Translations under genes and position numbers: made by a program
Origin: Pseudomonadota bacterium
GTDB lineage: Bacteria > Pseudomonadota > Alphaproteobacteria > Rhizobiales > Tepidamorphaceae
Length of the DNA: 7,548 nucleotides
Assembly (NCBI GenBank): GCA_023435545.1
Contig: JAEYRQ010000587.1
Location: 1-7,548 of the forward strand
Direction: 5' to 3'
Shown: positions 1 to 7,531 of the stretch, piece after piece
Layout: every line of letters begins with the position of its first letter
Numbering within the stretch: position 1 is the stretch's first letter
Notes under the pieces: generated by a model
What the model was told of the DNA's origin: nothing
Databases searched by the model: none
What the model saw: only the letters and a program-made list of their open reading frames with translations

Positions 1-244
1 AGCCCGTGGTGCTCAGCCTGACCAGCGGCGCGCCGACGGCGACCTTCTCGCCGATCTCGGCGGCGAGCCAGGCGACATGGCCGGCGACCGGGGAGGGGAT
101 CTCCACCGTCGCTTTGTCGGTCATCACCGCGGCCAGCACCGTGTCCTCCAGCACCGGGTCACCGACCTTGACGTGCCATTCGACGAGCTCGGCCTCAGCG
201 ATCCCCTCGCCGACGTCGGGCAGCTTGACGACATGCTCGCCCAT
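1..244 (-). CDS. bkdB: Branched-chain 2-oxo acid dehydrogenase E2, N-terminal lipoyl domain (partial, cut by window edge)
   Basis: First 81 codons of the dihydrolipoamide acyltransferase (E2) core of the branched-chain keto-acid dehydrogenase complex; the rest lies beyond the left edge. E2 takes the acyl group from E1 on a swinging lipoyl arm and passes it to CoA. Visible is a complete biotinyl/lipoyl fold: KLPDVGEGIAEAE near the start, then the turn MTDKATVEIPSP, with Lys44 as the predicted lipoylated residue, then PVAGHV and GAPLV. The ATG at 244-242 directly follows the E1 beta TGA (247-245) with no spacer, and GGAGG lies 5 nt upstream inside E1 beta, so this start is well supported. I infer a BKDH rather than a pyruvate or oxoglutarate E2 mainly from the adjoining E1 alpha and beta; the lipoyl domain alone would not settle substrate. 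The peripheral-subunit-binding and catalytic domains, and an E3 (lpd) gene, would be expected further left but are not visible. Confidence 0.9.
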   Translation of the reverse strand, partial: MGEHVVKLPDVGEGIAEAELVEWHVKVGDPVLEDTVLAAVMTDKATVEIPSPVAGHVAWLAAEIGEKVAVGAPLVRLSTTG

Positions 245-1258
245 TCAGGCCTCCATCGTCCGCACGAGCGCCTCGCCGACACGGGACGGGCCCGGGAAGT
301 AGTCCCATTCCTGCGCGTGCGGATAGGGCGTGTCCCAGCCGGTGACGCGGGCGACCGGCGCCTCGAGGTGGTAGAAGCAATGCTCCTGCACGAGGGCTGC
401 GAGCTCCGCCCCGAAGCCCGAGGTCAGCGTTGCCTCGTGGACCACGACACAGCGCCCGGTCTTCGAGACCGATGCAACGATCGAGTCGAGGTCGAGCGGC
501 AGAAGCGTCCGCAGGTCGACGATCTCGGCATCGATCGCCGTCTCCTGCGCCGCCGCCTCCGCCACATGCACCATGGTGCCATAGGTGAGCACCGTGACGG
601 CGCTGCCCTGCCGGCGCGCTTCCGCCTTGCCGAGCGGCACGGTGTAGTGGCCGTCCTCGACATCGCCGAGCGGATGCTTCGACCACGGCGTCACCGGCCG
701 GTCGTGATGGCCGTCGAAGGGGCCATTGTAGAGCCGCTTGGGCTCCAGGAAGATCACCGGGTCGGGATCGTCGATCGCGGCGAGCAAGAGTCCCTTGGCG
801 TCGCGCGGATTGGACGGCACCACGACCTTCAGCCCGCAGACATGGGTGAACAGCGCCTCCGGGCTCTGGCTGTGGGTCTGGCCGCCGAATATGCCGCCGC
901 CTGCCGGCATCCGCACGACGATCGGGCAGGTGAACTGGCCGTTCGAGCGATAGCGGATGCGCGCGGCCTCCGAGACGATCTGGTCGTAGGCCGGATAGAC
1001 GTAGTCTGCGAACTGGATCTCGACGCAGGGTTTCAGCCCGTAGGCCGCCATGCCGATCGCGGTGCCGACGATGCCGAGCTCGCTGATCGGCGTGTCGAAA
1101 CAGCGGGTCTTGCCGTACTTCTGCTGCAGGCCGGCCGTGCAGCGGAACACGCCGCCGAAATAGCCGACGTCCTCGCCGAACACGACGACCTTGCGATCCC
1201 GCTCCATCGAGGAGTCGATGGCCGAGCGGATCGCCTCGATCATGGTCATCCTGGGCAT
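245..1258 (-). CDS. bkdA2: Branched-chain 2-oxo acid dehydrogenase E1 subunit beta
   Basis: Beta subunit (337 aa, about the usual length for Pseudomonas-type BkdA2) of the thiamine-diphosphate E1 that oxidatively decarboxylates the 2-oxo acids of valine, leucine and isoleucine in the cytoplasm. An N-terminal TPP pyrimidine-binding domain (about residues 5-180) has VFGEDVGYFGGVFR, then TPISELGIVG with Glu60, the expected cofactor-activating glutamate. FADYVYPAYDQI and GGQTHSQSPEA (His129) follow, typical of BKDH rather than pyruvate dehydrogenase beta chains. A C-terminal transketolase-like domain (about 200-330) has AEIVDLRTLLPLD and the ending TGWDTPYPHAQEWDYFPG. The first ATG (1258-1256) is chosen because GGGAG lies 8 nt upstream; Met4 and Met6 are alternative starts with worse spacing. 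It lies 3 bp after E1 alpha and abuts E2, so translation is probably coupled. Symbols vary (bkdA2, bkdAB); the function is firm. Confidence 0.95.
   Translation of the reverse strand: MPRMTMIEAIRSAIDSSMERDRKVVVFGEDVGYFGGVFRCTAGLQQKYGKTRCFDTPISELGIVGTAIGMAAYGLKPCVEIQFADYVYPAYDQIVSEAARIRYRSNGQFTCPIVVRMPAGGGIFGGQTHSQSPEALFTHVCGLKVVVPSNPRDAKGLLLAAIDDPDPVIFLEPKRLYNGPFDGHHDRPVTPWSKHPLGDVEDGHYTVPLGKAEARRQGSAVTVLTYGTMVHVAEAAAQETAIDAEIVDLRTLLPLDLDSIVASVSKTGRCVVVHEATLTSGFGAELAALVQEHCFYHLEAPVARVTGWDTPYPHAQEWDYFPGPSRVGEALVRTMEA
250..254 (-). promoter_or_regulatory. Ribosome binding site for bkdB inside bkdA2
   Basis: GGAGG on the minus strand ends 5 nt before the bkdB ATG and lies within the last codons of bkdA2. 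It fixes the E2 start and implies reinitiation or coupled translation across the TGA-ATG junction. Confidence 0.8.
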
Positions 1259-1261
1259 AGG

Positions 1262-2528
<1,267 letters not shown>

Positions 2529-2531
2529 CAT

Positions 2532-2562
2532 GGGGCGGGCGCAGGTCGTGGCGACCCGCCCC
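2532..2562. promoter_or_regulatory. GC-rich dyad just upstream of the bkd -35 box
   Basis: GGGGCGGG (2532-2539) is the reverse complement of CCCGCCCC (2555-2562), and a nested hairpin GGTCG-TGG-CGACC lies at 2544-2556. No run of T follows on either strand, so it is not a convincing intrinsic terminator. It starts 4 bp upstream of the predicted -35 box, where an activator or repressor site would be placed. No bkdR-like (Lrp family) regulator gene is present in this window. Function unknown. Confidence 0.35.
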
Positions 2563-2644
2563 GTGCGGATCATCGGCCGGATCGGGTCCGATTTCCACCA
2601 CCTGAGCGCTCGCAGGGCGGGCGGACGACGAAGGAGACCGCGGA

Positions 2645-2665
2645 ATGGACGCCGCAGCCTTGTGA
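2645..2665 (+). other. Six-codon ORF (MDAAAL) with a strong Shine-Dalgarno; mini-ORF or gene remnant
   Basis: AAGGAG at 2631-2636 is a near-ideal Shine-Dalgarno 8 nt before an ATG at 2645, which opens a frame of only six codons (M-D-A-A-A-L) closed by TGA at 2663-2665. It lies 54 bp upstream of the antitoxin gene on the same strand. It may be a leader peptide, a start region orphaned when the toxin-antitoxin module inserted, or chance. The antitoxin ATG has no comparable Shine-Dalgarno, which makes the contrast noticeable. No recognisable amino-acid bias indicates attenuation. Confidence 0.3.
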
Positions 2666-2702
2666 GACCGGCGCAAGTAGACTAAGTTAGTTAAACTAAG
2701 TT
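2660..2702 (+). promoter_or_regulatory. Promoter and palindromic operator of the toxin-antitoxin module
   Basis: An AT-rich island in GC-rich DNA. TTAGTT-A-AACTAA (2687-2699) is a perfect 13-bp inverted repeat, and ACTAAGTT occurs twice as a direct repeat (2681-2688 and 2695-2702, 14 bp apart). A plausible -35 TTGTGA (2660-2665) and -10 TAAGTT (2683-2688) are 17 bp apart, so the palindrome would overlap the -10 box and transcription start. Phd/YefM-type antitoxins characteristically autorepress by binding short palindromes at this position. The promoter boxes are weaker evidence than the repeat itself. Confidence 0.55.
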
Positions 2703-2719
2703 CAAGTCGGACTCACGAA

Positions 2720-2965
2720 ATGCGCAGTGTCAACATTCACGAGGCCAAGACCCACCTGTCCCGTCTGGTCGACCAGGCGGCCAAGGGCGAGCCGTTCGTC
2801 ATCGCCAAGGCCGGCCGGCCGCTGGTGAAGGTGACGGCGCTCGATGCCCCTGCAGCCGGCGAGACGCGCCGGCTCGGCTTCATGGCAGGTCAGATCAGCG
2901 TTCCCGACGACTTCGACCGGCTGGGCGCCGGCGAGATCGAGGCCCTGTTCGGCGGTGAGGGATGA
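2720..2965 (+). CDS. Phd/YefM-family antitoxin of a type II toxin-antitoxin system
   Basis: An 81-aa protein of normal antitoxin size. The N-terminal half (about 1-45) has the Phd/YefM DNA-binding pattern: VNIHEAKTHLSRLVDQAAKGEPFVIAKAGRPLVKV. The C-terminal part (RRLGFMAGQISVPDDFD, then IEALFGG) is the tail that, in relatives paired with PIN toxins, wraps the toxin and blocks its active site. It should neutralise the nuclease encoded immediately downstream and repress their shared promoter. Its TGA overlaps the toxin ATG by 4 bp (ATGA), giving coupled translation. The ATG at 2720 is chosen because the MRSVNIHEAKTHLS start matches the family and no upstream in-frame extension looks coding; the Shine-Dalgarno is weak. 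Often annotated as VapB by partner, though the fold is Phd rather than AbrB-like. Confidence 0.9.
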   Translation: MRSVNIHEAKTHLSRLVDQAAKGEPFVIAKAGRPLVKVTALDAPAAGETRRLGFMAGQISVPDDFDRLGAGEIEALFGGEG

Positions 2966-3348
2966 AGCTCCTCCTCGATACGCATCTGCTGCTGTGGGCG
3001 GCGGGACTGCCCGAACGCCTCCCGGCGGAGGCGCGCGACATGATCGGTGATTCTCTGGCTGAACTTCATTTCAGCCCGATAAGTCTCTGGGAAATCGTCA
3101 TCAAGCGCGGCCTCGGACGCGCGGACTTCCAGGTCGACCCGCATGTCCTGCGCCGCGGCCTTCTCGACAACGGCTACCTGGAACTCCCCGTCACCAGCGC
3201 CCATGCCGTCGCCGTCGCCGGCCTGCCGCCGCTGCACAAGGACCCCTTCGACCGCCTGCTGGTCGCCCAGGCGACGGTGGAGGGGATCACCCTGCTGACC
3301 TCTGACGCGATGGTGGCGCGGTATCCGGGGCCTGTGCGGGGGGTCTGA
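2962..3348 (+). CDS. vapC: PIN-domain ribonuclease toxin (VapC type) of a type II toxin-antitoxin system
   Basis: A 128-aa single PIN domain, usual VapC size. The acidic residues expected to bind Mg2+ are present: Asp6 in LLLDTHLLLWA, Glu44 in SLWEIVIK, Asp97 (with nearby Asp94) in HKDPFDRLLVAQA, and Asp115 in LLTSDA. The HKDPFDRLL signature places it with PIN proteins of the Sll0205 type, which pair with Phd-fold antitoxins as here. Known VapC toxins cleave tRNA or rRNA and stop translation; this protein's target cannot be read from the sequence. The ATG overlaps the antitoxin stop, with GGTGAGGG just before it as a Shine-Dalgarno-like stretch. All catalytic positions are intact, so it is likely active. 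It points towards nrdJ, which is on the opposite strand. Confidence 0.92.
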   Translation: MKLLLDTHLLLWAAGLPERLPAEARDMIGDSLAELHFSPISLWEIVIKRGLGRADFQVDPHVLRRGLLDNGYLELPVTSAHAVAVAGLPPLHKDPFDRLLVAQATVEGITLLTSDAMVARYPGPVRGV

Positions 3349-3380
3349 GGGCGACGGCCCGGCATCCCGGCCTCGCGGTG

Positions 3381-3493
3381 GTCATCCCGGCCGGAGCGCC
3401 GGAGGCGCGCAGAGCCGGGATCGGGACGCGTCCAACGCCGAAGGCTGTGCCCTTCCGATCCCGGATAGCCGCTGACGCGGCTTCCGGGATGAC
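3381..3493. repeat. Composite palindromic intergenic repeat with two hairpins
   Basis: GTCATCCCGG (3381-3390) and CCGGGATGAC (3484-3493) are perfect inverted ends of a 113-bp unit. Inside are CCGGGATCGG (3415-3424) and its reverse complement CCGATCCCGG (3455-3464). Each half also folds alone: ATCCCGGC/GCCGGGAT (3384-3391, 3414-3421) around GCGCC-GGA-GGCGC, and ATCCCGGA/TCCGGGAT (3458-3465, 3483-3490) around AGCCGC-TGAC-GCGGCT with one unpaired T at 3466. This architecture resembles dispersed palindromic elements common between genes in Hyphomicrobiales, which would make it a non-autonomous repeat; copy number cannot be judged from one window. An extra CATCCCGGCC at 3363-3372 duplicates 3383-3392. 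No ORF or transposase is present. Confidence 0.7.
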
Positions 3494-3556
3494 GCGGGAC
3501 AACTGGATGCAGGGGGTGTTGGTACGCCATGATGAGTCCGCCATGCAGCCGCGACG

Positions 3557-3580
3557 AAAAGGGGCGGCCGCGGCCGCCCC
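3557..3580 (-). terminator. Intrinsic terminator of nrdJ
   Basis: A perfect 20-bp palindrome, GGGGCGGC-CGCG-GCCGCCCC (3561-3580), is followed on the minus strand by TTTT (3560-3557). It lies 31 bp beyond the nrdJ stop. The plus strand has no T-run after the stem (ATCGATCCCC), so it should act mainly on nrdJ transcripts; no separate terminator for vapC is evident beyond the upstream repeat hairpins. Confidence 0.75.
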
Positions 3581-3611
3581 ATCGATCCCCTGCAAGGTCG
3601 GTTAGCCCGAC

Positions 3612-6600
3612 TCAACTACACCCGCTCGTGCTCCCGCAGGTGTCGCACTTCAGGCAGGTGCCGTTGCGGACCATGGTGAAGTTGCCGCATTCGGTGCAGG
3701 ATTCTCCGACATAGCCCCGGAGCACCGCCTGCGCGCGGCGTTCGGCGACCGTCGGTTGGGCCACGCCGGTGGTTTCCGTCTCGATCGCCACCGAGACCTC
3801 GCGCTTCAGCGCGGTCGCCTGGCCGGTGGCCGCGCCTGCGAAATTCTGGGCGCGGGCCTGGATCTGGCTAACGGTGCTGGCGCGCGGAGCCTCGGAGGAA
3901 CGATGCTCCTGGGCCCGGCCTTCGCTCCTGCCTTCGCCCCGCCCCTCGCCCCGACCCTCGCCATGCACGACCACCAGCTTCTCGCTGACCTTGCCGCGTA
4001 CGAGGCCGGTCGAGACGAACCGCGTCGCGGGAACCGCCGGGACCGGCTTGCCCTCGTCGACGCCGGCGCCCATCGCCGTCGAGCCGATGTCGGCGGGATC
4101 GACATGGCCGAGATCGTGGCGGCTCAGATAGGAGATCGCCAGCTCGCGGAAGATGTAGTCGAGGATCGAGGTGGCGTTCTTGATCGAGTCGTTGCCCTGC
4201 ACGAAGCCGGCCGGCTCGAAGCGGGTGAAGGTGAAGGCCTCGACGTACTCGTCGAGCGGCACGCCGTATTGCAGGCCGAGCGACACGGCGATGGCGAAGT
4301 TGTTCATCAGGCTGCGGAAGGCGGCGCCTTCCTTGTGCATGTCGATGAAGATCTCGCCGAGCCGGCCGTCCTCGTATTCGCCGGTCCTCAGATAGACCTT
4401 GTGGCCGCCGACGATCGCCTTCTGGGTGTAGCCCTTGCGCCGGTGCGGCAGCTTCTCGCGGTCGCGGATCGCCTTCTCGATGATGCGCTCGACGATCCGT
4501 TCGGCCACCGCGGCGGCCTTGGGCTGAACCGGCCCGGTGGCGGCCAGCGCCTCGACCGCGTCCTCCTCGTCCTCCTCGTCGTCGGCGAGAAGCTGTGCCG
4601 ACAGTGGCTGCGACAGCTTGGAGCCGTCGCGGTAGAGGGCGTTCGCCTTCAGCGCCAGCTTCCAGGACAGCGTGTAGGCCGCCTTGCAATCCTCGACGGT
4701 CGCCTCGTTGGGCATGTTGATCGTCTTGGAGATGGCGCCGGAAATGAACGGCTGGGCCGCCGCCATCATGCGGATGTGGCTGTCGACGGACAGGTAGCGC
4801 TTGCCGGTGCGCCCGCACGGATTGGCGCAGTCGAACACGGCGAGATGCTCGTCCTTCAGGTGCGGCGCGCCTTCCAGCGTCATCGCTCCGCAGACGAAGG
4901 TGTTGGCCTTCTCGATATCGCGGCGGCTGAACCCGAGCTCCGACAACAGGTCGAAGCTCGGGTCCGCCAGTCGGTCCGCCGCGACACCCAGGGCCCCCTG
5001 GAGAAAGTCCTCGCCGAGCGTCCACTTGTTGAAGACGAACTTGATGTCGAAGGCGGACTTCAGCGCGCCTTCGACCAGTTCGAGCTTCTCGGGCGTGAAG
5101 CCCTTCGCGGCGAGGGTGTCGTGATTGATAGCCGGGGCGCCGGCGAGCGTGCCGTGCCCGACCGCGTAGGCGATGATCTCGTCGACCTGGGCCGGCTGGT
5201 AGCCGAGCTTCGCCAGTGCCTCCGGCACCGCCCGGTTGATGATCTTGAAGTAGCCGCCGCCGGCGAGCTTCTTGAACTTCACCAGCGCGAAGTCGGGCTC
5301 GATGCCCGTCGTGTCGCAGTCCATGACGAGGCCGATCGTGCCGGTCGGCGCGATCACCGTGACCTGGGCGTTGCGGTAGCCGTGCTCCTCGCCGAGCGAC
5401 AGTGCCCGGTTCCAGGCATGGCAGGCTGCCGCCACGATCGATCCGTCCGGGCAGGAGACATGGTCGAGCGGCACGGGCAGGGTGTTCAGCCCCTCGTAGC
5501 CGCCGGCCTCGCCGTGGGCGGCGCGGCGATGGTTACGGATCACGCGGAGCATGTGCTCACGGTTTGGCTCGTAGCCGGGGAAGGCGCCGAGCTCGCCCGC
5601 CATCTCGGCCGAGGTCGCGTAGCAGACGCCGGTCATCAGCGCGGTGATCGCGCCGGCGATCGCGCGCCCCTCGTCGGAGTCGTAGGGGATGCCGGACGTC
5701 ATCAGGAGGCCGCCGATATTGGCGTAGCCGAGCCCGAGCGTGCGGTAGACGTAGGAGAGCTCCGCGATCCGCTTCGAGGGGAACTGCGCCATCAGCACCG
5801 AGATCTCGAGCACGATCGTCCACAGCCTGGTGGCGTGCTCGAACGAGGCGACATCGAACGACCCGTCGGCCTTGCGGAACTGCAATAGGTTCAGCGAGGC
5901 GAGATTGCAGGCCGTGTCGTCGAGGAACATGTATTCCGAGCACGGATTGGAGGCCCGGATCTCGCCCGCTGCCGGGCAGGTGTGCCAGTCGTTGATGGTG
6001 GTGTGGAACTGGATGCCGGGATCCGCGCACGCCCATGCGGCGTGGCCGATCTTCTCCCACAGGTCGCGGGCCTTCGGCGTCGCCGACACCCTGCCGTCCA
6101 GCCGGCGCGTCAGCTTCCAGTCGCCGTCGGTCTCCACCGCGCGCAGGAACTCGTCGGTGACGCGCACCGAGTTGTTGGAGTTCTGGCCGGCGACTGTGAG
6201 ATAGGCCTCCGAGTCCCAGTCGGTGTCGAACAGCGGGAACTCGACCGAGGTGTAGCCCTGCCGGGCGAACTGGATGACGCGACGGATGTAGTTTTCCGGC
6301 ACATGCGCCTTCTTGGCGGCGCGGATCTCGCGCTTCAGCGCCGGGTTCTTCTGCGGATCGAAGCAATCGTCGCCGCTCCCTGCGCAGTTCACGCAGGCCT
6401 TCATGATTGCGGAGAGATGCTTCTGGCAGGTCTTGGAGCCGGTCACCAGCGCGGCGACCTTCTGCTCCTCCGTCACCTTCCAGTCGATATAGGCCTCGAT
6501 GTCGGGATGATCGATGTCGACCACCACCATCTTGGCGGCGCGCCTGGTGGTGCCGCCGGACTTGATCGCCCCGGCCGCCCGGTCGCCGATCTTGAGGAAG

Positions 6601-7367
6601 CTCATCAGCCCCGACGACTTGCCGCCGCCCGAGAGCGACTCGCCGTCGCCGCGCACCCGCGAGAAGTTGGAGCCGGTGCCCGAGCCGTACTTGAACAGCC
6701 GAGCCTCGCGCACCCACAGGTCCATGATGCCGCCCTCGTTGACGAGGTCGTCCTCGATGGACTGGATGAAGCAGGCATGCGGCTGCGGATGCTCGTAGGC
6801 AGACGCCGAGGCGACCAGTTCGCCGGTCTCGAAGTCGACATAGTGGTGGCCCTGGCCGGGACCGTCGATGCCATAGGCCCAGTGCAGGCCGGTGTTGAAC
6901 CACTGCGGCGAGTTCGGCGCGCATTTCTGCGTCGCCAGCATGTAGGCAAGCTCGTCGAAGAAGGCGCGCGCGTCGGCCTCGGTGTCGAAATAGCCGCCCT
7001 TCCAGCCCCAGTAGGTCCAGGTGCCGGCGAGCCGGTCGAAGACCTGCCGCGAATCCCGCTCCGAGCCGTAGCGCTCGGTCTCGGGAAGCTCGGCGAGCGC
7101 GTCAATATCGGGCACGGAGCGCCACAGCCAGGAGGGGACCGTGTTCTCCTCGACCGGCTTCAGCCGCGCCGCGACGCCCGCCTTGCGGAAGTACTTCTGC
7201 GCCAGGATGTCGGCGGCGACCTGCGACCAGGAGGCCGGCACCTCGATGCCTTCCAGCCGGAACACGACCGAGCCGTCGGGATTGCGGATCTCGCTGGTGG
7301 TCTTGCGGAACTCGATGCCCTCGTAGGGCGACTTTCCCTCGACCGTGTAGATTCGTTCGATCCGCAT
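3612..7367 (-). CDS. nrdJ: Adenosylcobalamin-dependent class II ribonucleoside-diphosphate reductase
   Basis: Full-length 1251-aa class II reductase, which reduces ribonucleotides to deoxyribonucleotides using a thiyl radical generated from adenosylcobalamin, without needing or being harmed by oxygen. The 10-stranded barrel spans roughly residues 140-930. NPCSE gives Asn474, Cys476 (radical cysteine) and Glu478. Cys199 (HACFIQS) and Cys487 (TACNLASLN, 11 residues after Cys476) are the likely redox pair. PTGTIG is at 674-679. No N-terminal ATP-cone is evident. An insert near 300-390 has four cysteines (314, 325, 328, 335). An acidic run (929-936) leads to a TSCPD-like domain (about 985-1085, [19 protein letters not shown]). 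A Gly-Glu-Gly-Arg repeat linker (1136-1151) precedes the tail, CTEC (1224-1227) and CLKCDTC (1238-1244) ending GSTSGCS, a zinc-ribbon-like module with the terminal redox cysteines. GGGGAG 5 nt before the ATG supports the start; a terminator follows. It appears monocistronic. Confidence 0.97.
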   Translation of the reverse strand: MRIERIYTVEGKSPYEGIEFRKTTSEIRNPDGSVVFRLEGIEVPASWSQVAADILAQKYFRKAGVAARLKPVEENTVPSWLWRSVPDIDALAELPETERYGSERDSRQVFDRLAGTWTYWGWKGGYFDTEADARAFFDELAYMLATQKCAPNSPQWFNTGLHWAYGIDGPGQGHHYVDFETGELVASASAYEHPQPHACFIQSIEDDLVNEGGIMDLWVREARLFKYGSGTGSNFSRVRGDGESLSGGGKSSGLMSFLKIGDRAAGAIKSGGTTRRAAKMVVVDIDHPDIEAYIDWKVTEEQKVAALVTGSKTCQKHLSAIMKACVNCAGSGDDCFDPQKNPALKREIRAAKKAHVPENYIRRVIQFARQGYTSVEFPLFDTDWDSEAYLTVAGQNSNNSVRVTDEFLRAVETDGDWKLTRRLDGRVSATPKARDLWEKIGHAAWACADPGIQFHTTINDWHTCPAAGEIRASNPCSEYMFLDDTACNLASLNLLQFRKADGSFDVASFEHATRLWTIVLEISVLMAQFPSKRIAELSYVYRTLGLGYANIGGLLMTSGIPYDSDEGRAIAGAITALMTGVCYATSAEMAGELGAFPGYEPNREHMLRVIRNHRRAAHGEAGGYEGLNTLPVPLDHVSCPDGSIVAAACHAWNRALSLGEEHGYRNAQVTVIAPTGTIGLVMDCDTTGIEPDFALVKFKKLAGGGYFKIINRAVPEALAKLGYQPAQVDEIIAYAVGHGTLAGAPAINHDTLAAKGFTPEKLELVEGALKSAFDIKFVFNKWTLGEDFLQGALGVAADRLADPSFDLLSELGFSRRDIEKANTFVCGAMTLEGAPHLKDEHLAVFDCANPCGRTGKRYLSVDSHIRMMAAAQPFISGAISKTINMPNEATVEDCKAAYTLSWKLALKANALYRDGSKLSQPLSAQLLADDEEDEEDAVEALAATGPVQPKAAAVAERIVERIIEKAIRDREKLPHRRKGYTQKAIVGGHKVYLRTGEYEDGRLGEIFIDMHKEGAAFRSLMNNFAIAVSLGLQYGVPLDEYVEAFTFTRFEPAGFVQGNDSIKNATSILDYIFRELAISYLSRHDLGHVDPADIGSTAMGAGVDEGKPVPAVPATRFVSTGLVRGKVSEKLVVVHGEGRGEGRGEGRSEGRAQEHRSSEAPRASTVSQIQARAQNFAGAATGQATALKREVSVAIETETTGVAQPTVAERRAQAVLRGYVGESCTECGNFTMVRNGTCLKCDTCGSTSGCS
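3915..3962 (-). repeat. Tandem GEGR-encoding repeat in the nrdJ C-terminal linker
   Basis: Four consecutive 12-bp units encode [12 protein letters not shown] (the last Arg followed by Ser) and EGR, residues about 1136-1151. It forms a low-complexity, charged and flexible linker between the reductase body and the cysteine tail. Length variation by slippage is plausible. Confidence 0.7.
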
Positions 7368-7372
7368 CTCGG

Positions 7373-7378
7373 CTCCCC
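7373..7378 (-). promoter_or_regulatory. Ribosome binding site of nrdJ
   Basis: GGGGAG on the minus strand ends 5 nt before the ATG at 7367-7365, supporting this start over downstream Met codons. Confidence 0.75.
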
Positions 7379-7456
7379 GCTCGCGCCTCGGCGCATTCCT
7401 CGCGCCGGATCCATCAGACCCAGCCCCTGTCGATCAGTCGTGACGGCCTCTTTCCG

Positions 7457-7474
7457 CACGGGCCATAACCCGTG
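7457..7474 (-). other. Short hairpin in the nrdJ upstream region
   Basis: CACGGG (7457-7462) and CCCGTG (7469-7474) form a perfect 6-bp stem around a 6-nt loop, about 90 bp upstream of the nrdJ start. No T-run follows. It could be leader RNA structure or chance. The surrounding 7368-7548 holds no gene that I can support, and I do not see a B12-box (GCCACTG-like) or cobalamin riboswitch core. Confidence 0.3.
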
Positions 7475-7515
7475 GCGGCGATCTTGACCCTGCACCGCTG
7501 CGCCGGTCGGCCGGC

Positions 7516-7531
7516 ACAGTCGATTTTCTGT
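7516..7531. promoter_or_regulatory. Weak NrdR-box-like palindrome upstream of nrdJ
   Basis: The 16-bp sequence ACAG-N8-CTGT has an A/T-rich interior and the size of an NrdR box (consensus about ACACWWTATATWGTGT). It agrees at roughly two thirds of positions but has G for C at position 4 and C for G at position 13. It lies about 150 bp before the ATG. NrdR boxes are usually found in pairs, and I do not see a clear second copy. Confidence 0.25.

Noticed and set aside
2532..2562. Intrinsic terminator for bkd or for a plus-strand gene
   Set aside because: The dyad is strong but no T-run follows on either strand, and no gene ends there.
2710..2714. GANTC (CcrM methylation) site between antitoxin operator and start codon
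   Set aside because: Single GACTC sites also occur elsewhere in the window (for example 1265-1269 and 3609-3613), so one copy here is not informative.
3381..3493. CRISPR array or insertion sequence
   Set aside because: There is one inverted unit with hairpins rather than regularly spaced direct repeats, and no transposase frame lies between the ends.
3378..3605. Short open frames on both strands through the intergenic repeat
   Set aside because: They are made of palindromic repeat and terminator sequence, have no Shine-Dalgarno support and no protein-like composition.
3756..7487. Long plus-strand open frames opposite nrdJ (for example 3756-5888 and 5982-7487)
   Set aside because: They are shadows of nrdJ. 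Their translations are low-complexity and lack motifs, whereas the minus-strand frame is a continuous full-length reductase.
7502..7515. GCCGG-TCGG-CCGGC hairpin near the right edge
   Set aside because: A five-base GC stem without a T-run is frequent by chance in DNA this GC-rich, and nothing ends next to it in the visible sequence.
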